64,000 nt of DNA from Porites lobata (GCA_942486035.1 CALNXK010000025.1:3678501-3742500), one strand, 5' to 3'. Positions 1 through 12,161 are shown, counted from the stretch's first letter. Numbers and translations: made by a program. Notes: generated by a model not told the origin, from the sequence alone.

Positions 1-2
1 CG

Positions 3-1183
3 TCGCAAACGGAACAAGAAAATCAACAATCCAATTCCCCACCTTCGACTGGAACGTCAGGTAGCGATTTTCAAAGTAACACAGCCGCTTCAGCAGAGAA
101 TCCCCCAATTACACCACCGATTACCCGATTACACCACCGCCGGTGAGTACATTCCAAACTAATCGTTTACCTAAACTTGTACTGCCATCGTTTAATGGGA
201 ACCCGCTTGAATGGCAATCGTTTTGGGACGCCTTTCAGTCTGCAGTACACGATAACTCTTCGATCAGTGATGTCCAAAGGTTCAATTATTTGAGAGCACA
301 GTTACGCGACGGAGCTGAAAGAGTCATTGCCGGGTTGCCATTAACCAGTGCCAATTACGCTAAGAGCATCCAGTTATTGAAAGATAGATTCGCTCAACCC
401 CACAAGATTATCAATGCACACATGGAGGCACTGCTCAACCTTCCATCACCCACTGATCATTTAAGTAGTTTGAGGCTTTTCTATGACTCAGTTGAAACAC
501 ACATCAGGGGACTTGAGTCACTAGGGAAGAAAACAGAAACGTATGGAGATATTCTTGTTCCCATCATTCAGAAGAAGTTACCTAATGGAATTAAGAGGAA
601 TCTAGCAAGGCAAAATGGAAACAAGGAGTGGCAGCTTGACAACTTACGTAAGGCAATCTTGAACGAAATTGAAATCTTAGAAGCAGGTCAGAACAGTTCT
701 AGCGATTATGAACTCAGTAGCAACTCAACAACTGCTGCTACTGCTGCATTTCTCACGACTTCAAAGCCACCTACACCTGTTCTCCCTCCTCCCACTGATC
801 GGCGCCCTACCAAGCGAACATGCCTTTTCTGTAAGGGCGAACACAGTTCAAATGATTGTAATGTTGTAACAGACAAGGGAAGGAGATACTCCATTGTACG
901 TGATGCAAGGGTATGCTTTAACTGTCTTAATCGTCATTCAGTATCTAAATGCAAGTCACGGAACAGATGTAAGGTGTGCCATCGAAAGCATCATACCAGT
1001 CTTTGCCAAAATGCAGAATCAACTCCCCTAGTGTCATCCACTGAACCGCCAACTACAAACAAGGCTCAATGTACACCCACCACAGACAAGACTACAGCAC
1101 CTTCAGTCTCATCCTACCACATTGGTGATACTAGCAGACACACCCCCCGTTCTACTGAAAACAGCCGTTGCTTCTGTTGGTAG
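3..1183 (+). pseudogene. BEL/Pao gag remnant (DUF1759 plus zinc knuckles)
   Basis: The first 130 bases read in another frame and the long frame runs from 143 to 1183 (346 residues). The N-terminal half has the LPSFNGNPLEWQSFW signature of the DUF1759 gag region. Residues about 228-290 carry paired CxxC...H/C zinc knuckles (CLFCKGEHSSNDC, CFNCLNRHSVSKC and CKVCHRKHHTSLC). A short imperfect duplication of the ATTACACCACCGATTACC type near 108-140 coincides with the first frame change. The product would be the capsid-like protein of the element; this copy is broken and joined to the protease out of frame. Confidence 0.88.
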
Positions 1184-1650
1184 TCACAACAACCACATCA
1201 GTGCACACATTTTATTTGATGAAGGGTCTCAACGCTCCTTCATTACTTCAGATGTAGCGACCAAACTTGATCTGAAACCAGAAATGCAAGAGACCATATC
1301 CCTGTCAACCTTTGGTGGGAACACATCATCCGTTAAACGCATTGACACTGCCACCGTTTTTGTTGAAACCGCTCAAGAGGAGAACATTCCCATTCGCGTG
1401 ATCATTGTACCAACAATAGCTGCCCCTCACTACTTACACTGGTGCCAATGTAAGGGAACTACCACACTTAAAGGGACTGTCATTAGCACAAAACGTTGAT
1501 GATTCACCTTTCACAGTTGATATTCTAATCGGTGCAGATCATTATTGGGACATAGTGGAAAACGAAGTTGTCAAGGGTCCAGGTCCCACAGCAGCCAAAT
1601 CAAAGATAGGATACCTCCTTTCGGGCCCCTCTCCAACAGTAACCATTCAG
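1122..1650 (+). pseudogene. BEL/Pao aspartic protease remnant (DUF1758-like)
   Basis: The segment from 1122 reads a retropepsin-like domain with the motif LFDEGSQRSFIT. The family usually has D-S/T-G at this site, so the D-E-G seen here is either a lineage variant or a lesion. The frame stops at 1499. The following bases (1490-1640) continue the same protein in another frame with the conserved DILIGADHYW stretch, then shift again. Broken copy. Confidence 0.8.
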
Positions 1651-1903
1651 AGAACCTAAACACGTCTATTTTAAATGTTGTGACTGAGCATCATCAAGAA
1701 CAATTTGATTTGGAACGTTTCTGGCGGATTGAATCAGTTGGTGTTCAGCCAAGCTCATCAGAAGAAACGGTTGACTTTCTGAAGTACTATCAAAACTCGT
1801 CTATCATGTTGGAGGATGGCCGGTACAGTGCAAAGCTACCCTGGCGACCAGAACATCCCCTCTACCATCAAATGCAGAAATCACTAAGCAGAGAACCCGC
1901 TCC

Positions 1904-2690
1904 ATGGTCAGAAAACTAGCTGAAGATCCTAATAAATTACGCATGTACAATGACATCATCCAAGAACAACAATCTCGCGATTTTATCGAAAGAGTGGACA
2001 ATCCAGAAACAACCAACGGAGTGTGTCATTACATACCTCATCACGCTGTTCTCAAGGACTCTACCACAACTCCTCTACGCATTGTGTACGACTGCAGCTT
2101 CAAACGAGGTGAACAACCCAGCTTGAATGATTGCTTACAGCCAGGTCCTCCACTTCTCAATGATCTTACTGGTATACTTCTACGCTTCCGTCTCCACCAG
2201 TATGCTATAACTGCAGACATTGAAAAGGCATTTTACATGTAAACCTAGACCAAGCTGATCGAGATGCCACGCGCTTCTACTGGCTATCTAACACGGATGA
2301 CCCGGAGAGTGAATTCATTGTCTACCGATTCAAGTCTGTCATGTTTGGTGCCACAAGTTCCCCTTTCATCTTAAATGCCACTCTCAATAAGCACCTCACA
2401 CAGTCTACAGACCAAGTCAGCATGGATATGTTAAGGAATCTGTATGTGGATGATCTCGCCTCGGGAACAAACGATGATGATTCAGCAGTCAACTATTACC
2501 AAGATGCCAGGAACAAAATGTCACCGGTGGGCTTCAATCTCAGGTCATGGAGTTCAAACAGTCCTGGTGTTCAACATATTGCAGCCAAAAATCAAATCCT
2601 CGACACTAGTCCAACTAAAAAAAAGTACTTGGCATGGTATGGGACATAACTTCAGACACGCTACGATTCTCATGTAAACAGGCAACCTCT
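1904..2690 (+). pseudogene. BEL/Pao reverse transcriptase remnant
   Basis: Palm-domain motifs are visible in two frames: the ITADIEKAF block with its catalytic aspartate just before a break near 2240, and YVDD near 2447-2458. Between them FRFKSVMFGATSSPF-type residues (frame starting 2341) match the fingers/palm region of Pao reverse transcriptases. A frameshift and stop near 2240 separates the catalytic halves, so the enzyme cannot be made from this copy. Confidence 0.88.
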
Positions 2691-2698
2691 ACCCCCCG

Positions 2699-3340
2699 TT
2701 GTCAACCAAGAGAGAGGTGTTACAAGAAACAGCAAAAGTCTTTGATCCACTCGGCTTACTTCAACCAGTCACCGTTGCGGCTAAGATTCTAATACAAGAA
2801 CTGTGGAAGGAAGGGATTGATTGGGACGAGCCCCTTCCACCTTCTCTTGATCAAAAATGGCGTGCTGTAGCAAAGGAGATTGAGATGCAACCAAACTTGA
2901 GTTCCCACGTCGCTACTTCTCTTCTAATGTCTCTGTCGATAGCAGCGATACAGAACTACATGTTTTCGCTGATGCAAGCCAGAAAGCCTATGGAGCTGCT
3001 GCTTACTTAGTACGTGGAAACCAGTCATCGTTAGCTATGGCGAAGTCGCGTGTTGCTCCGACAAGGAAGAAACTCACCCTTCCAGAATTGGAACTTATGG
3101 CAACTCTAACAGCCGCACGTTTAGCTTCATATCTTCAAGAACAACTGCCAGTTACAAGAGTCACATTGTGGTCTGACAGCCAAATTGTTCTCCACTGGCT
3201 CAAAAGCACCAAGTTGTTGAAGCCATTCGTCAACACTCGCATCCAAGAAGTAAAGAAGCTGACATCAACTTCAAACTGGAAGTACTGCCCTACAACTGAA
3301 AACCCCTCCGATCTTCTCACAAGAGGGATAACAGCACATC
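2699..3340 (+). pseudogene. BEL/Pao connection and RNase H remnant
   Basis: The frame at 2699 carries the TAKVFDPLGLLQPVTV connection motif typical of the region after Pao reverse transcriptase. RNase H residues follow: an FADASQKAYGAAAY block around 2965-3005 in a different frame, LPELELMA near 3079, and WSDSQIVLHWL near 3170-3200. A frame change near 3020 breaks the domain. The region runs directly into the integrase. Confidence 0.85.
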
Positions 3341-3539
3341 AACTAGAGATTTCCTTGCTGTGGAAACATGGTCCCACATGGTTACCAAACAGATCCCAGT
3401 GGCCTTCATGGCCTACGACAGAGGTTCTTCACTTATCAGCAACTGAAACCTCTCCTGGTGGGTCTACCACAGACGGCACAGTCCCAGTTCAACAGCAAGG
3501 CCTTCATCGCCTGATCAATCCATCGGATTTCAGCAGTTT

Positions 3540-5143
3540 ACCAAAGCTTCTACGTGTTACAGCCTATGTTTTCAGATTTGTAAAACTTCTCCAGAAGAAA
3601 CTTAGTCAACAAGGCCCAATTACAGCCATGGAATATGATCATGCCATGACAGAATGGGTGAAGAATCGTCAATCTGTTGTCTTTCATGCTGAAGTTAACA
3701 ACCTCCTCTCGAAGTCGCGACACCGTACAACTTTGGTACGTCAACTTCGCCTTTTCCTTGATGATGGTGGTCTTCTACGCTGTGGCGGAAGGATACACAA
3801 CGCACCCTTAAGTGGCAACACCAAGTTTCCTCTGCTACTTCCAAGCAAAGACCATTTCACAGATCTTGTAATTCACTCCACCCATGTCAAACAGCTTCAT
3901 GCAGGTGTCAACTCAACACTCACCGCCCTACGTCAAACTTATTGGGTTCCTTCTGGCCGACAACGCGTCAAAACTTTAATTGACAAATGCGTAACCTGCA
4001 GAAAGGTCTCAGGAACAGCCTACAATGCACCAGACCCACCACCCTTCCCAAGTCAAGAATACAACAAACACAACCCTTTGAAGTCACTGGGGTGGACTAC
4101 ACCGGAGCTCTGTATGTTCGAAATGCTGGAATCGAAACAAAGGTCTACATATGTCTGTTTACTTGTGCAACAACCAGGGCTATTCATCTTGAAGTTGTCG
4201 AAGACTTGACCGTTGAAGCCTTCTTACTAGCCTTTCGCAGATTTGCAAGTCGGAAATCTCTTCCAAGGAAACTAATATCTGACAATGCCTCAACATTTGT
4301 ATCAGCGAACAATGAACTAAAGGAATTGTTTCAATCTCGTGCGCTCAAGGAAACACTAGCAAGGGAAGGCATTGAATGGCTATTCATCCCCAAGAAGGCG
4401 CCTTGGTACGGCGGGTTTTGGGAACGCCTCATCGGTCTCACCAAATCCACCATCAAGAAGGTACTCGGCAGAGCTGCAGTCAACCTGTGCACTCTTCAGA
4501 CAATTGTTGTTGAAGTAGAGGCAATTCTAAACGATCGTCCCCTAACCTACGTTTCCTCAGACATTAAGGATGAGGAAGCATTAACCCCTGCACATCTACT
4601 TTATGGCCGACGAATTACGTCATTACCACATCCACCAGTAGAAAGTGACGAAGTGAGTGATCCCACCTACCAAACAAGTACAGATTTACTAAGAAGGGCA
4701 AAACGTGTCACCTTACTGATCCAACACTTTTGGCAACGATGGCGTCATGAGTACCTTACCTCCCTCCGAGAGTTCCACAAAGGTTCAGGAATCAACACAG
4801 AATCCGTGAAGGCTGGTGATGTAGTTCTAATCCATGATGATAGCCCTAGAGTAAACTGGAAACTAGCACTTGTCACATCCATTAACAGAGGTCGCGATGG
4901 ACTTGTGCGTTCCGCAAATTTACGCACCGCCAATGGAACAACAAACCGTCCCATAACAAGATTACACCCTCTAGAAGTTCACGCCAAGGAAGCACAGTGT
5001 TGCACAGAGGATCAAGCAACCGCAGTAGAAACTCCAACCCCTGTGAGGAGACCACAAAGAGATGCAGCACGACGAGCAATAAGGAGAATTGCAGATTGGG
5101 CCAAGGACATTCGCGCCCCCTCCCCCCCGGAGGATGTGAAATA
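3540..5143 (+). pseudogene. BEL/Pao integrase remnant with DUF5641-like tail
   Basis: The H2C2 zinc finger lies at about 3890-4010 (histidines in STHVKQLH, cysteines in CVTCRK). The frame then changes near 4000 and the DDE core follows: aspartate in GVDYTG, aspartate in LISDNAS and glutamate in YGGFWERL. The last third (about 4690-4980) resembles DUF5641, with HFWQRWRHEYL and GDVVLIHDD. The reading ends at a TAG at 5142. It is the best preserved part of the element, with one clear frameshift between zinc finger and core. Confidence 0.9.
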
Positions 5144-5151
5144 GTTAAATC

Positions 5152-5354
5152 GTGACATTTGAACGTGTATTTCGTTACCTTTCATGTAATTCGTTACCTG
5201 GTCAGCGGTCATTTATGTAATGCTTACGTCACAAGAACAGAACCTTTTTCTGCCTCGCTCTCGTTACTTTTATGACCGCCATGTTGTGTTAATGTTGTCT
5301 GAAATATACATGTAACTACATTGAGTTCTCTGTCGTATTTATTGCTTCCCCACA
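5152..5354 (+). repeat. probable 3' LTR of the BEL/Pao element
   Basis: Immediately after the integrase tail the sequence starts TGACATTTGAACG and ends CCCCACA, giving TG...CA ends. It is non-coding and of plausible LTR length (~200 bp). The right edge abuts a sequence repeated elsewhere in the window (5355-5550). The 5' LTR is outside the window, so the borders are inferred. Confidence 0.5.
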
Positions 5355-5550
5355 GAGCTATCTTGTTGTTATAATTGTAACTATACCAAATACCTTCCAG
5401 AAAACCAAAATTTTAAACCTTTCGATTTCCAAATTTTCACGTTCAGGTAACAAAATACAAAAGCGTATTACATTCTTAAAATTTTGTCGGTAACAATAAT
5501 AATAGTAAATCAATAATAAAAAACAGGCCTGTTCTGAAACTATAAATGTA
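5355..5550 (+). repeat. dispersed 196-bp repeat, copy 1
   Basis: Begins GAGCTATCTTGTTGTTATAA and is nearly identical over 196 bp, with no length change, to 12567-12762. The left border coincides exactly with the inferred LTR end. It has no coding capacity and unknown family. Confidence 0.85.
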
Positions 5551-7033
5551 GATAGGCTTGTTGTCGATCAGAATTGTAAGGCTTACAATTTCAGTGCGCC
5601 TCGAAAAAAGGAGCGTTTGCTTATTAATTTTCTTATGATAGTAGAGCAGATATGTGCTCAAGTTGTTCACTGTCTGTTAAAAGCATGAAATTTGGCACGA
5701 TAATAGTTTTTAAAGCTCTAAAAAAGATAGGATATGGTGCCATCGCCAAAAAGTCCGTTAAGTGTGAAAAATAAGAGTTTTAAAATGGCGGCCATTTTGG
5801 ACCGAAGTAAAATTAACATTTCCTTTAAAATTTTAGCAAGTTGGAAAACAAAATGTCAGCAAATGCCTAAGGCAGCTGTTTTTTCATACAAAGAGATATT
5901 ATTTCAACGCAAATTGTCTTAAAAGTAGAATAAAGATGATATAAGTTGCCGCCAGCTAGACCGGAACTAAAACTACCGGAGTCGGAACTTTATTTTAAGG
6001 AATGAGCTTAAACTTCTGTTGTGCCTGCTAATTTTCTTTACTTTAATATTTTCTTTAAATCTAATGTATACACTCAATTTACTATTTTCATCATATATAA
6101 TCCATCACTAAACTTGAGGTAATGACTTGATACTTCATGCCGACGAGTGCTTGTAATCGAAAAAAAGAGTTGGGCATTGCCTTTCACGATTGTCACTCTT
6201 CTGAGCACAGCCCTTCTTACGAGCGTACTTGACTAGTTCCACCCTCAGCTTTGTAATTTCTGACAGTGGTGTGCAGGAGAGTCGCCACTCTCCTCTTAGA
6301 GATATCCAGCCCAGTCTTGCAGACTAGGAACCTAGATGCTTGGTACCCGTGCCTGCTGACTCCATATGTGGCCAGCATGGTTCGCCTTCCTTTTGAAATC
6401 TTTAAGTAATGCAGGTCGGGTCGAAGAAACTACTTTTGGCTTCGTCAGTTGACAGTAAAGAACTACTTTTTAACTCGTATAGAAGAACGTGTAAGCGAAA
6501 ACAACTCCGATTATTTCTGGAGGTGACCGGAAGTATTCACCTTGTCACACCTGTGAATGCATGGAACGGAGGAAGTGCAAGTGCAGCCTTTTTAGTAAAT
6601 ACGTTAGCAATCTCGTAGGCTGCAAGGTAGCGTCGATGTACATTAGTACCAAGATATATGATAGGGAAGCTAACTTGGCTTCATGGTAGAGAAGCTTCAT
6701 GGGTAGTTAGAATGGAGAGTGGACTCAACGAAAATGTCTTGGGCACAAACAACATAGAGACTTAAAAGAAGGGAATCTGATTTGTGATAATGATATAGCA
6801 TAACAATAAATGCTTTCTGGCGAATTGACTTCTAACGATGCAGGGAAAAGACTGGACATCTGGCCCTAGACCACATGCGTTGCTCAATGTGCAAGGAATC
6901 TAAAAAGCACCTGCTTGTTTCGATCTTCAAAAGAACTAGCTTTTTCCAGTTTCTTAGTATAGTTCCTGATACACGTTTACCCCGGCCCAGATCTTCAAGC
7001 TGTTTTCGGCACGACACAAATATTTGTCACATA
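5551..7033. other. non-coding interval
   Basis: AT-rich sequence with only short chance open frames. I see no conserved protein motif, RNA gene or recognisable repeat family. Confidence 0.5.
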
Positions 7034-7656
7034 CAGTCGACTCCCCATAACTCGAACCCTCGGTAACTCGAACCTCGCGCTAACTCGAACCAAAATCGAT
7101 TTCCCCTAGATTTCCGTCCTACATTCACTGTAATTTTACCCTCTGTAACACGAACCCTCGATAACTCTAACTCCCGCTAACTCGAAACAATTTTCGTTTC
7201 CCCTCAGGTCATTTTCTATATAATTTTACCCTCGATAACTCGAACCATGTTTTGAGCCCTTAAAAAGTCGGGAAAAAAGCCGTCTACTGGCGTCCGAAAC
7301 TTTGAATTTTGGATTTCCTATTGACGTGTTGTAGGAGTATAGTTTCCCAGTGGAGGCTAATGTTGATTGTCACAGGCTAACGTGAAGCAGCTTTTCCTCT
7401 CAAAACAGTAAAACGCATGCTCTATTTAGGCTATGTTTTGTTACGTTACGTTCTGATTTATTAGCTAAAAGTATCTTTTAATTTTCACTTGACATTTCTA
7501 CAATTAAATGTGAGTAAAATGTTCACTGTGCAGTAAAAACTGTTTTTTACCTTACTCTCGGTTATTTTCTTCAAACTCCCGTTAACTCGAACTCCCGATA
7601 ACTCGAACCTTTTTTCGATTTCCGTTGAAGGTTCGAGTTATCGGGAGTCGACTGTA
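7032..7656. mobile_element. non-autonomous pogo/Tigger-like DNA transposon, TA target site
   Basis: The ends are inverted: CAGTCGACTCCCCATAAC at 7034 and the complement of CAGTCGACTCCCGATAAC ending at 7654, each flanked by TA (7032-7033 and 7655-7656). Internally the motif TAACTCGAACC recurs many times near both ends. There is no transposase frame in the 621 bp. CAGT termini, TA duplication and subterminal repeats fit pogo-type Tc1/mariner elements; the class assignment is inference. Confidence 0.8.
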
Positions 7657-9234
7657 CTATATGTAACAGAATACGTTTTACATGCTCAGGGGATTAACGT
7701 AAGTGATGCACATTCGGAAAACGCTTTTTCCTTATTTTCTTCCATGTGGACTTTAACATGATAATCAGTGCTGCTCAGTCCATGATAGTTAAATGCAAGA
7801 GCCATAATAGGACAGAGAGGGACTCTCAGGGCGTTGGCCGGGATTTCTTAATTTCAAAAAAGTTATTTTTAGAACTATGCGGACCACGCGGAAACAGTTT
7901 CCGGTAAACTCATTGACTTCCGGAAGACTCGCTTTCACGATTCAGCGCGCCAAAGCGAGGCGGCCTCAACAAATAAGAAAAATGGCGGCACACGTGGAGG
8001 GACGATGTGGAGTTGATAAATTGGCCTTCTTCAACAAAGAACCTACCGTAGAAACTGCTTAAAACTTCTACACAAAAGGGTCCTTTACAAGCAACGGTAG
8101 AAATCGGTTAAAGCGACCGCGTGACCATCGTTTTTGTTTGAACAGCTGGAAAGAGGACAAGTAGCATTGCGGCCCGGATAAGCGTTACCGTTCAAGTGAC
8201 CATGTGGACGTATTTTCTATTGAAAGAGGAAGGAAAAGAACGTCGGTTTCCAGTATTTTTGTCAAGGAAATGACCGGGAAGGGGGGAATCTTGTGGAACA
8301 CACCTTTTCCTGCTTGACTGATATTTTGTACCGCACTTCACATTGGACAATTAGCAATTATTCTTTATTGAACACGAGGTTAATAAAAGCGGAATATTCG
8401 CGGCGAGGTTAATTAATTCGGTAAACAATATAGGTTTGATCTTTACAGAATTTTCAAACATTGCAACTCAAATCGGAAACAATAGCCTAATGGGTTACAT
8501 GGAATCGCCAGAAGTTTAAATTCAGCTGTAAATTGTACTTCCAAGCCTAAGAAGAAAAGTAGCGCTTTGTTTTCATCTGTCGACTCGCCAAGTTAGGGAA
8601 AAAGGTATTTTGTGCAGCTAATTTGTGTTGTTCTTCGTTAGTGCAGACAATGGTGGCCCGGTTGCTCGAGGTAAGGAGCCGTTTCTCTGTAGTTTTCTCT
8701 GTCCTGATTAACTGAAATCTCGAGCTTTCGTTAAGATGCAATTGCTTTCATTTTTTTCCTCATAAGTCAGTTGAATTTGATGCAGGGGGAAAATTTAAAT
8801 GTTGAGTTTACACACCTCTTCTACTCGATTAAACTGTAATTGTCAACATTCCATCGAGCAAAAAATACTGCTAAAGTTAATCTGAAAATAGTCTTTTGCA
8901 ACTTTGAAGTCCTTTCATACCTTCAAAAAAATGGACCCTAGAATTTTGCCGAATTCTGAAAGGTTCTTACTCTAAGAAAAAATTGACAATACAACGAGCT
9001 CACGAATTATTTACTCGCGAGGCTAAAACACTACAAAGACCACTTAGTGTGTATCCTGAAAACGATTTTTGCTTGTAAAAGCTTTATTTGTGTAAGGTTA
9101 TTTGTGTTTTTCATGTTGCAAACGGCACTTATGTCCAGAATCGATCTTGTTAGCAAAAATTTGCTAGCAAATTGTTTTCGCAATTTTAGCAAAAAAAGAT
9201 GTAAAGAAAACTGCTATCAGAAAAATAGAGAAGA
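7657..9234. other. non-coding interval with one repeat fragment
   Basis: No gene seen. At 7796-7880 a segment (GGACAGAGAGGGACTCTC ... AAAAGTTATTTTTAGA) matches the terminal inverted repeat of the element at 33531-33880. The remainder shows no recognisable feature. Confidence 0.55.
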
Positions 9235-9960
9235 AATAGCAAATGTCACAAAAATCGCAAAAGTAAGAAGAATTTTTCTTGCTACGTGAGAAGATTGAGT
9301 AACAAATATGGCGAAAATAACAAGAATAACAAATTTTTGAAAATTCTACTTTTACAAAGAGAAAAGGCCAAGAAGGCCTTCGTGAAAGCCGCAAATTTCG
9401 CAAAATCGCAAAAGTAACGGGCATTTTCCTTGCTAAATGAAAAGATTGAGTAACAAATGTAGCAAAACTAGCAGGAATAAAAAATTTAACGAAATACTAC
9501 ACTTAGAAAGAGAAAAGGTCAAGAAGGGCTTCGAGATGTCCGCAAATTTCGCAAAAATCGCAAAAGGAAGAATTTTGCTTCCTATGGGAAAAGACTGAAC
9601 AACAAACATGGCACAAATAGCAAGAACAACAAATTTCACAAAATTCTACACTTAGAAAGACAAAAGGTCAAGACGGGCTTGGAGATGTCCGCAAATTTTG
9701 CAAAAATCGCAAAAGTAACAATAATTTTTCATGCTATGTGAAAAGATTGAATAACAAATGTGGCAAAAATAGCAAGAACAACAAATTTCACAAAATTCAA
9801 CACTTAAAAAGAGAAAAGGTCAAGAACGGCTTCGAGACGTCCGCAAATTTCGCAAAAATCGCAAAAGTAACAAGAATTTTTCTTACTATGAGAAAAGACT
9901 GAGCAACAAATATGGCAAAAATTGCAAGAATAACAAATTTCACAAAATTCTACACTTGGT
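9235..9960. repeat. tandem satellite, ~150-bp unit, about 4.8 copies
   Basis: The core CGCAAATTTCGCAAAAATCG recurs at about 9390, 9541, 9690 and 9842 and the associated ATCGCAAAAGTAA at 9252, 9402 and later, giving spacings of 149-152 bp. Each unit also repeats AAAAGATTGAGTAACAAAT and AGAGAAAAGGTCAAGA. The open frames on both strands are by-products of the repeat. Copies are diverged by substitutions and small indels. Confidence 0.88.
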
Positions 9961-10724
9961 CTTGGATATGTCTCGAAAACAATAGAGTTTCCCTTGACAG
10001 CTACCCCAAAGCAATAGCTAGGGAAAAATGAAATACCGAGGTTGCTAGCCAATAGACGCTCATCGGCGAGGGTCTTGATGGCAGAACGGACATAGATCGC
10101 GCTGTGAAAGAGATTTTGGGGGCACGAGTCGTCTGCGTCTTCGCCTTTCTTCACCTTGAACGTTGAATTAGAGTAAGAAATAACAGCGAGATAAAAGAAA
10201 AAGACGTCTCTTTGATCAGCTAGATCCCTGCGCATTTTGCCTTCTTGAATTTACGCTCCAAAAAATTCAACTGGCGTGAAAACTTTGGGAGCCCATATCA
10301 GTAGTGTGACCTTCCCAGAATTTTTACCTAGGTAAAACAAAACCCGAGATGAATTTACCTCGGCAGATTTTTGTGGAATTTGCCCTAGATAAATCGGTTT
10401 TACCTAGGTAAAAGTCTGTAGTGTGACCACAGCTATTATGAAACTCATTCCCAGGGACTCTCCTTTACCTCGCTCGAGGCAGACAAAACAAAGAGAAAAC
10501 CTGGGACATCTCTTTCCTATTCCTTTCATCTGGCTGAAACAAATCAACTGAACAAATCCATCTTAAACATCTGTTGTACACGAATTTGAATCTAATTTTG
10601 GCTAATTTGATTCGAGAAAAATAACAACACGAGCTACTCAGTTTTTTACAGACATCAATATTTCGCTGCTTTTTCCCCATGTACTGTCTAACTTTTAAAC
10701 AGTTAAGCGATAAACGCATTGCTC
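9961..10724. other. intergenic, 3' flank of TMEM175-like gene
   Basis: No gene seen. At about 10300-10430 the palindrome TTTTACCTAGGTAAAA occurs twice, and AGTAGTGTGACC / GTAGTGTGACC flank the pair as direct repeats, which suggests a small insertion or a duplicated motif. Confidence 0.45.
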
Positions 10725-12161
10725 TTAATCACCTTCGATGATGTCGTAAAATTCTGATGAATAATAGCTAGGTTCTTGCTGCACATCGCAAAGCGACAGG
10801 CGACAACAGCGCCGGCAACATGAGAAGACGATCTTCATTACGATGAATATAACAGGAGTGAGTCCAGCGGCAATGTGATACACGTCATCTGATAACGAGG
10901 CGCTTGGACACACCGTGGCTGATATGTATACGAGGAAGGTCATGAGTGGAATGACACTGAGCTTCAGTGCGAGGTACGTGTGTGCGCGAGACGACACGTG
11001 AGGATCCGCGTGGGACTGGATAAAGTTAGGACCTTTCAGTAAAGCGATAATAAGAACAATTGCTTGAAAAATACTGGCACCAAAGACGATAATCGCTCCC
11101 GATTGGACAGCAAGTCGGCTGTCAGACTTGCCGTGCCCTGCATAACGATTGAGTGTCACGTTAATTAATGGCGACAAACCCACGAATGCCAATGAGATGT
11201 TATTGCAGACCAGCATCACTTGGTTCAGCCTCTCGATGCAGTGGAAGAGCGAGTGGTGCGTGAACCACAGAAGCGCGACAACCACGAAAGTAGCCCCATA
11301 AGTGAAGATCTCCGACTTCATGTGCAACAAGGTTTTCTGGATACCATTGCGTTCGACGTCTCTATGGTTCGGAAAATCTTCCGCTGTGATATCCAGTATG
11401 AGCAGCGTAGATACGATCGCGAACAGACCATCGCTGAAAAATTCCACTCTCTCTTTATCTACGAAGTTTCCGAACATTCGGTCGAACTCGGATCCTGTCA
11501 GGGGGATGCGCGAAACCCTCCGATAAACAACACCCACGAAGCGGTTAATGCAAGGCGAGAATATGACTATTGCCACCACGACTAAAGCAAGTTGTATCTG
11601 CGCAATGCTGATCACACCGGCTACAACATACAAAATGGGATTTACGGCTTTCTTCACCAGCATTAGTTTCATTCTTTGTCTGATTTCGGGTTGCGTGAGC
11701 TCCTCAAATTCTTCGTCCAGGAGTTGCGGATGGTGAAAAGCATACACGATCATAACGACTTCTAGAATCTCTAGGGTGAGTAAGTTTCCGCAGATAAGCA
11801 TCATCGGAAGGTACTTGTTGGTGAACATACCCTCCAGAGCGCATGTGAACGGTAGAAATGAGGTAAACAGCAGCGATGCGAGGTTGAACCAGACGAGAAC
11901 GTCATCGACTCGGGACAAGATTCGAAAGCGAAGGACATGCGATTCCCACACAGCACAAATCACGAGAAATCCGACCAAATATATTACAAGCTGGGGCCAT
12001 CTATCACCTAGCTGATCCGCAAGACTAACGTTTTCCTTTGCCTTCTCCTCGAGCTTTCTTATCGGTAAAACTAGAATGGTCGCGACGATAGCGAATACGG
12101 CGTCGTTAAAGCATTGAAGACGTTTCAGTTCAGAAAGATCTATGTTATCCGTTGTGGGCAT
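10725..12161 (-). CDS. TMEM175: TMEM175-like endolysosomal potassium channel, single exon
   Basis: This intronless gene encodes 478 residues, close to the ~504 of human TMEM175, a lysosomal/endosomal K+ (and proton) leak channel made of two six-helix repeats. Both repeats are visible. The first pore helix starts with FND (residues 18-20, in RLQCFNDAVFAIV) and the second with the canonical FSD (242-244, in RVEFFSDGLFAIV). The family signature RxxxFSD is therefore changed to N in repeat I and intact in repeat II. Hydrophobic helices fill both halves; the C-terminus ends in a cysteine-rich basic stretch and an acidic tail with tyrosines. The start is the first in-frame ATG and precedes the first helix by only 13 residues, as in paralogs. 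Two related copies lie downstream on the same strand. Function and localisation are inferred from family. Confidence 0.9.
   Translation of the reverse strand: MPTTDNIDLSELKRLQCFNDAVFAIVATILVLPIRKLEEKAKENVSLADQLGDRWPQLVIYLVGFLVICAVWESHVLRFRILSRVDDVLVWFNLASLLFTSFLPFTCALEGMFTNKYLPMMLICGNLLTLEILEVVMIVYAFHHPQLLDEEFEELTQPEIRQRMKLMLVKKAVNPILYVVAGVISIAQIQLALVVVAIVIFSPCINRFVGVVYRRVSRIPLTGSEFDRMFGNFVDKERVEFFSDGLFAIVSTLLILDITAEDFPNHRDVERNGIQKTLLHMKSEIFTYGATFVVVALLWFTHHSLFHCIERLNQVMLVCNNISLAFVGLSPLINVTLNRYAGHGKSDSRLAVQSGAIIVFGASIFQAIVLIIALLKGPNFIQSHADPHVSSRAHTYLALKLSVIPLMTFLVYISATVCPSASLSDDVYHIAAGLTPVIFIVMKIVFSCCRRCCRLSLCDVQQEPSYYSSEFYDIIEGD

Larger units (their letters stand above)
1..5354 (+). mobile_element. 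BEL/Pao LTR retrotransposon, degenerate, 5' end outside window
   Basis: The stretch encodes, in order, a DUF1759-type gag with zinc knuckles, a DUF1758-type aspartic protease, a reverse transcriptase with YVDD, RNase H, an H2C2 integrase zinc finger, a DDE integrase core and a DUF5641-like tail, followed by a probable 3' LTR. This order and these domains are characteristic of BEL/Pao elements. The reading frame changes at least seven times (near 130, 1120-1180, 1490, 1640, 1900, 2240, 2690, 3020 and 4000), so the copy cannot encode a working polyprotein. The 5' LTR and start of gag lie left of the window. Confidence 0.93.

Noticed and set aside
143..5143. possibility that the BEL/Pao element is intact with programmed frameshifts
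   Set aside because: Too many frame changes, some inside domains (reverse transcriptase, RNase H, integrase), with stops; programmed shifts cannot explain them.
9235..9960. CRISPR-like array
   Set aside because: Units are ~150 bp, contiguous and diverged, without short repeats and unique spacers; the genome is eukaryotic.
9804..10235. 143-codon minus-strand frame with repeated CYFCDFC-type cysteines
   Set aside because: It runs through the satellite; the periodic cysteines mirror the repeat, not a protein domain.
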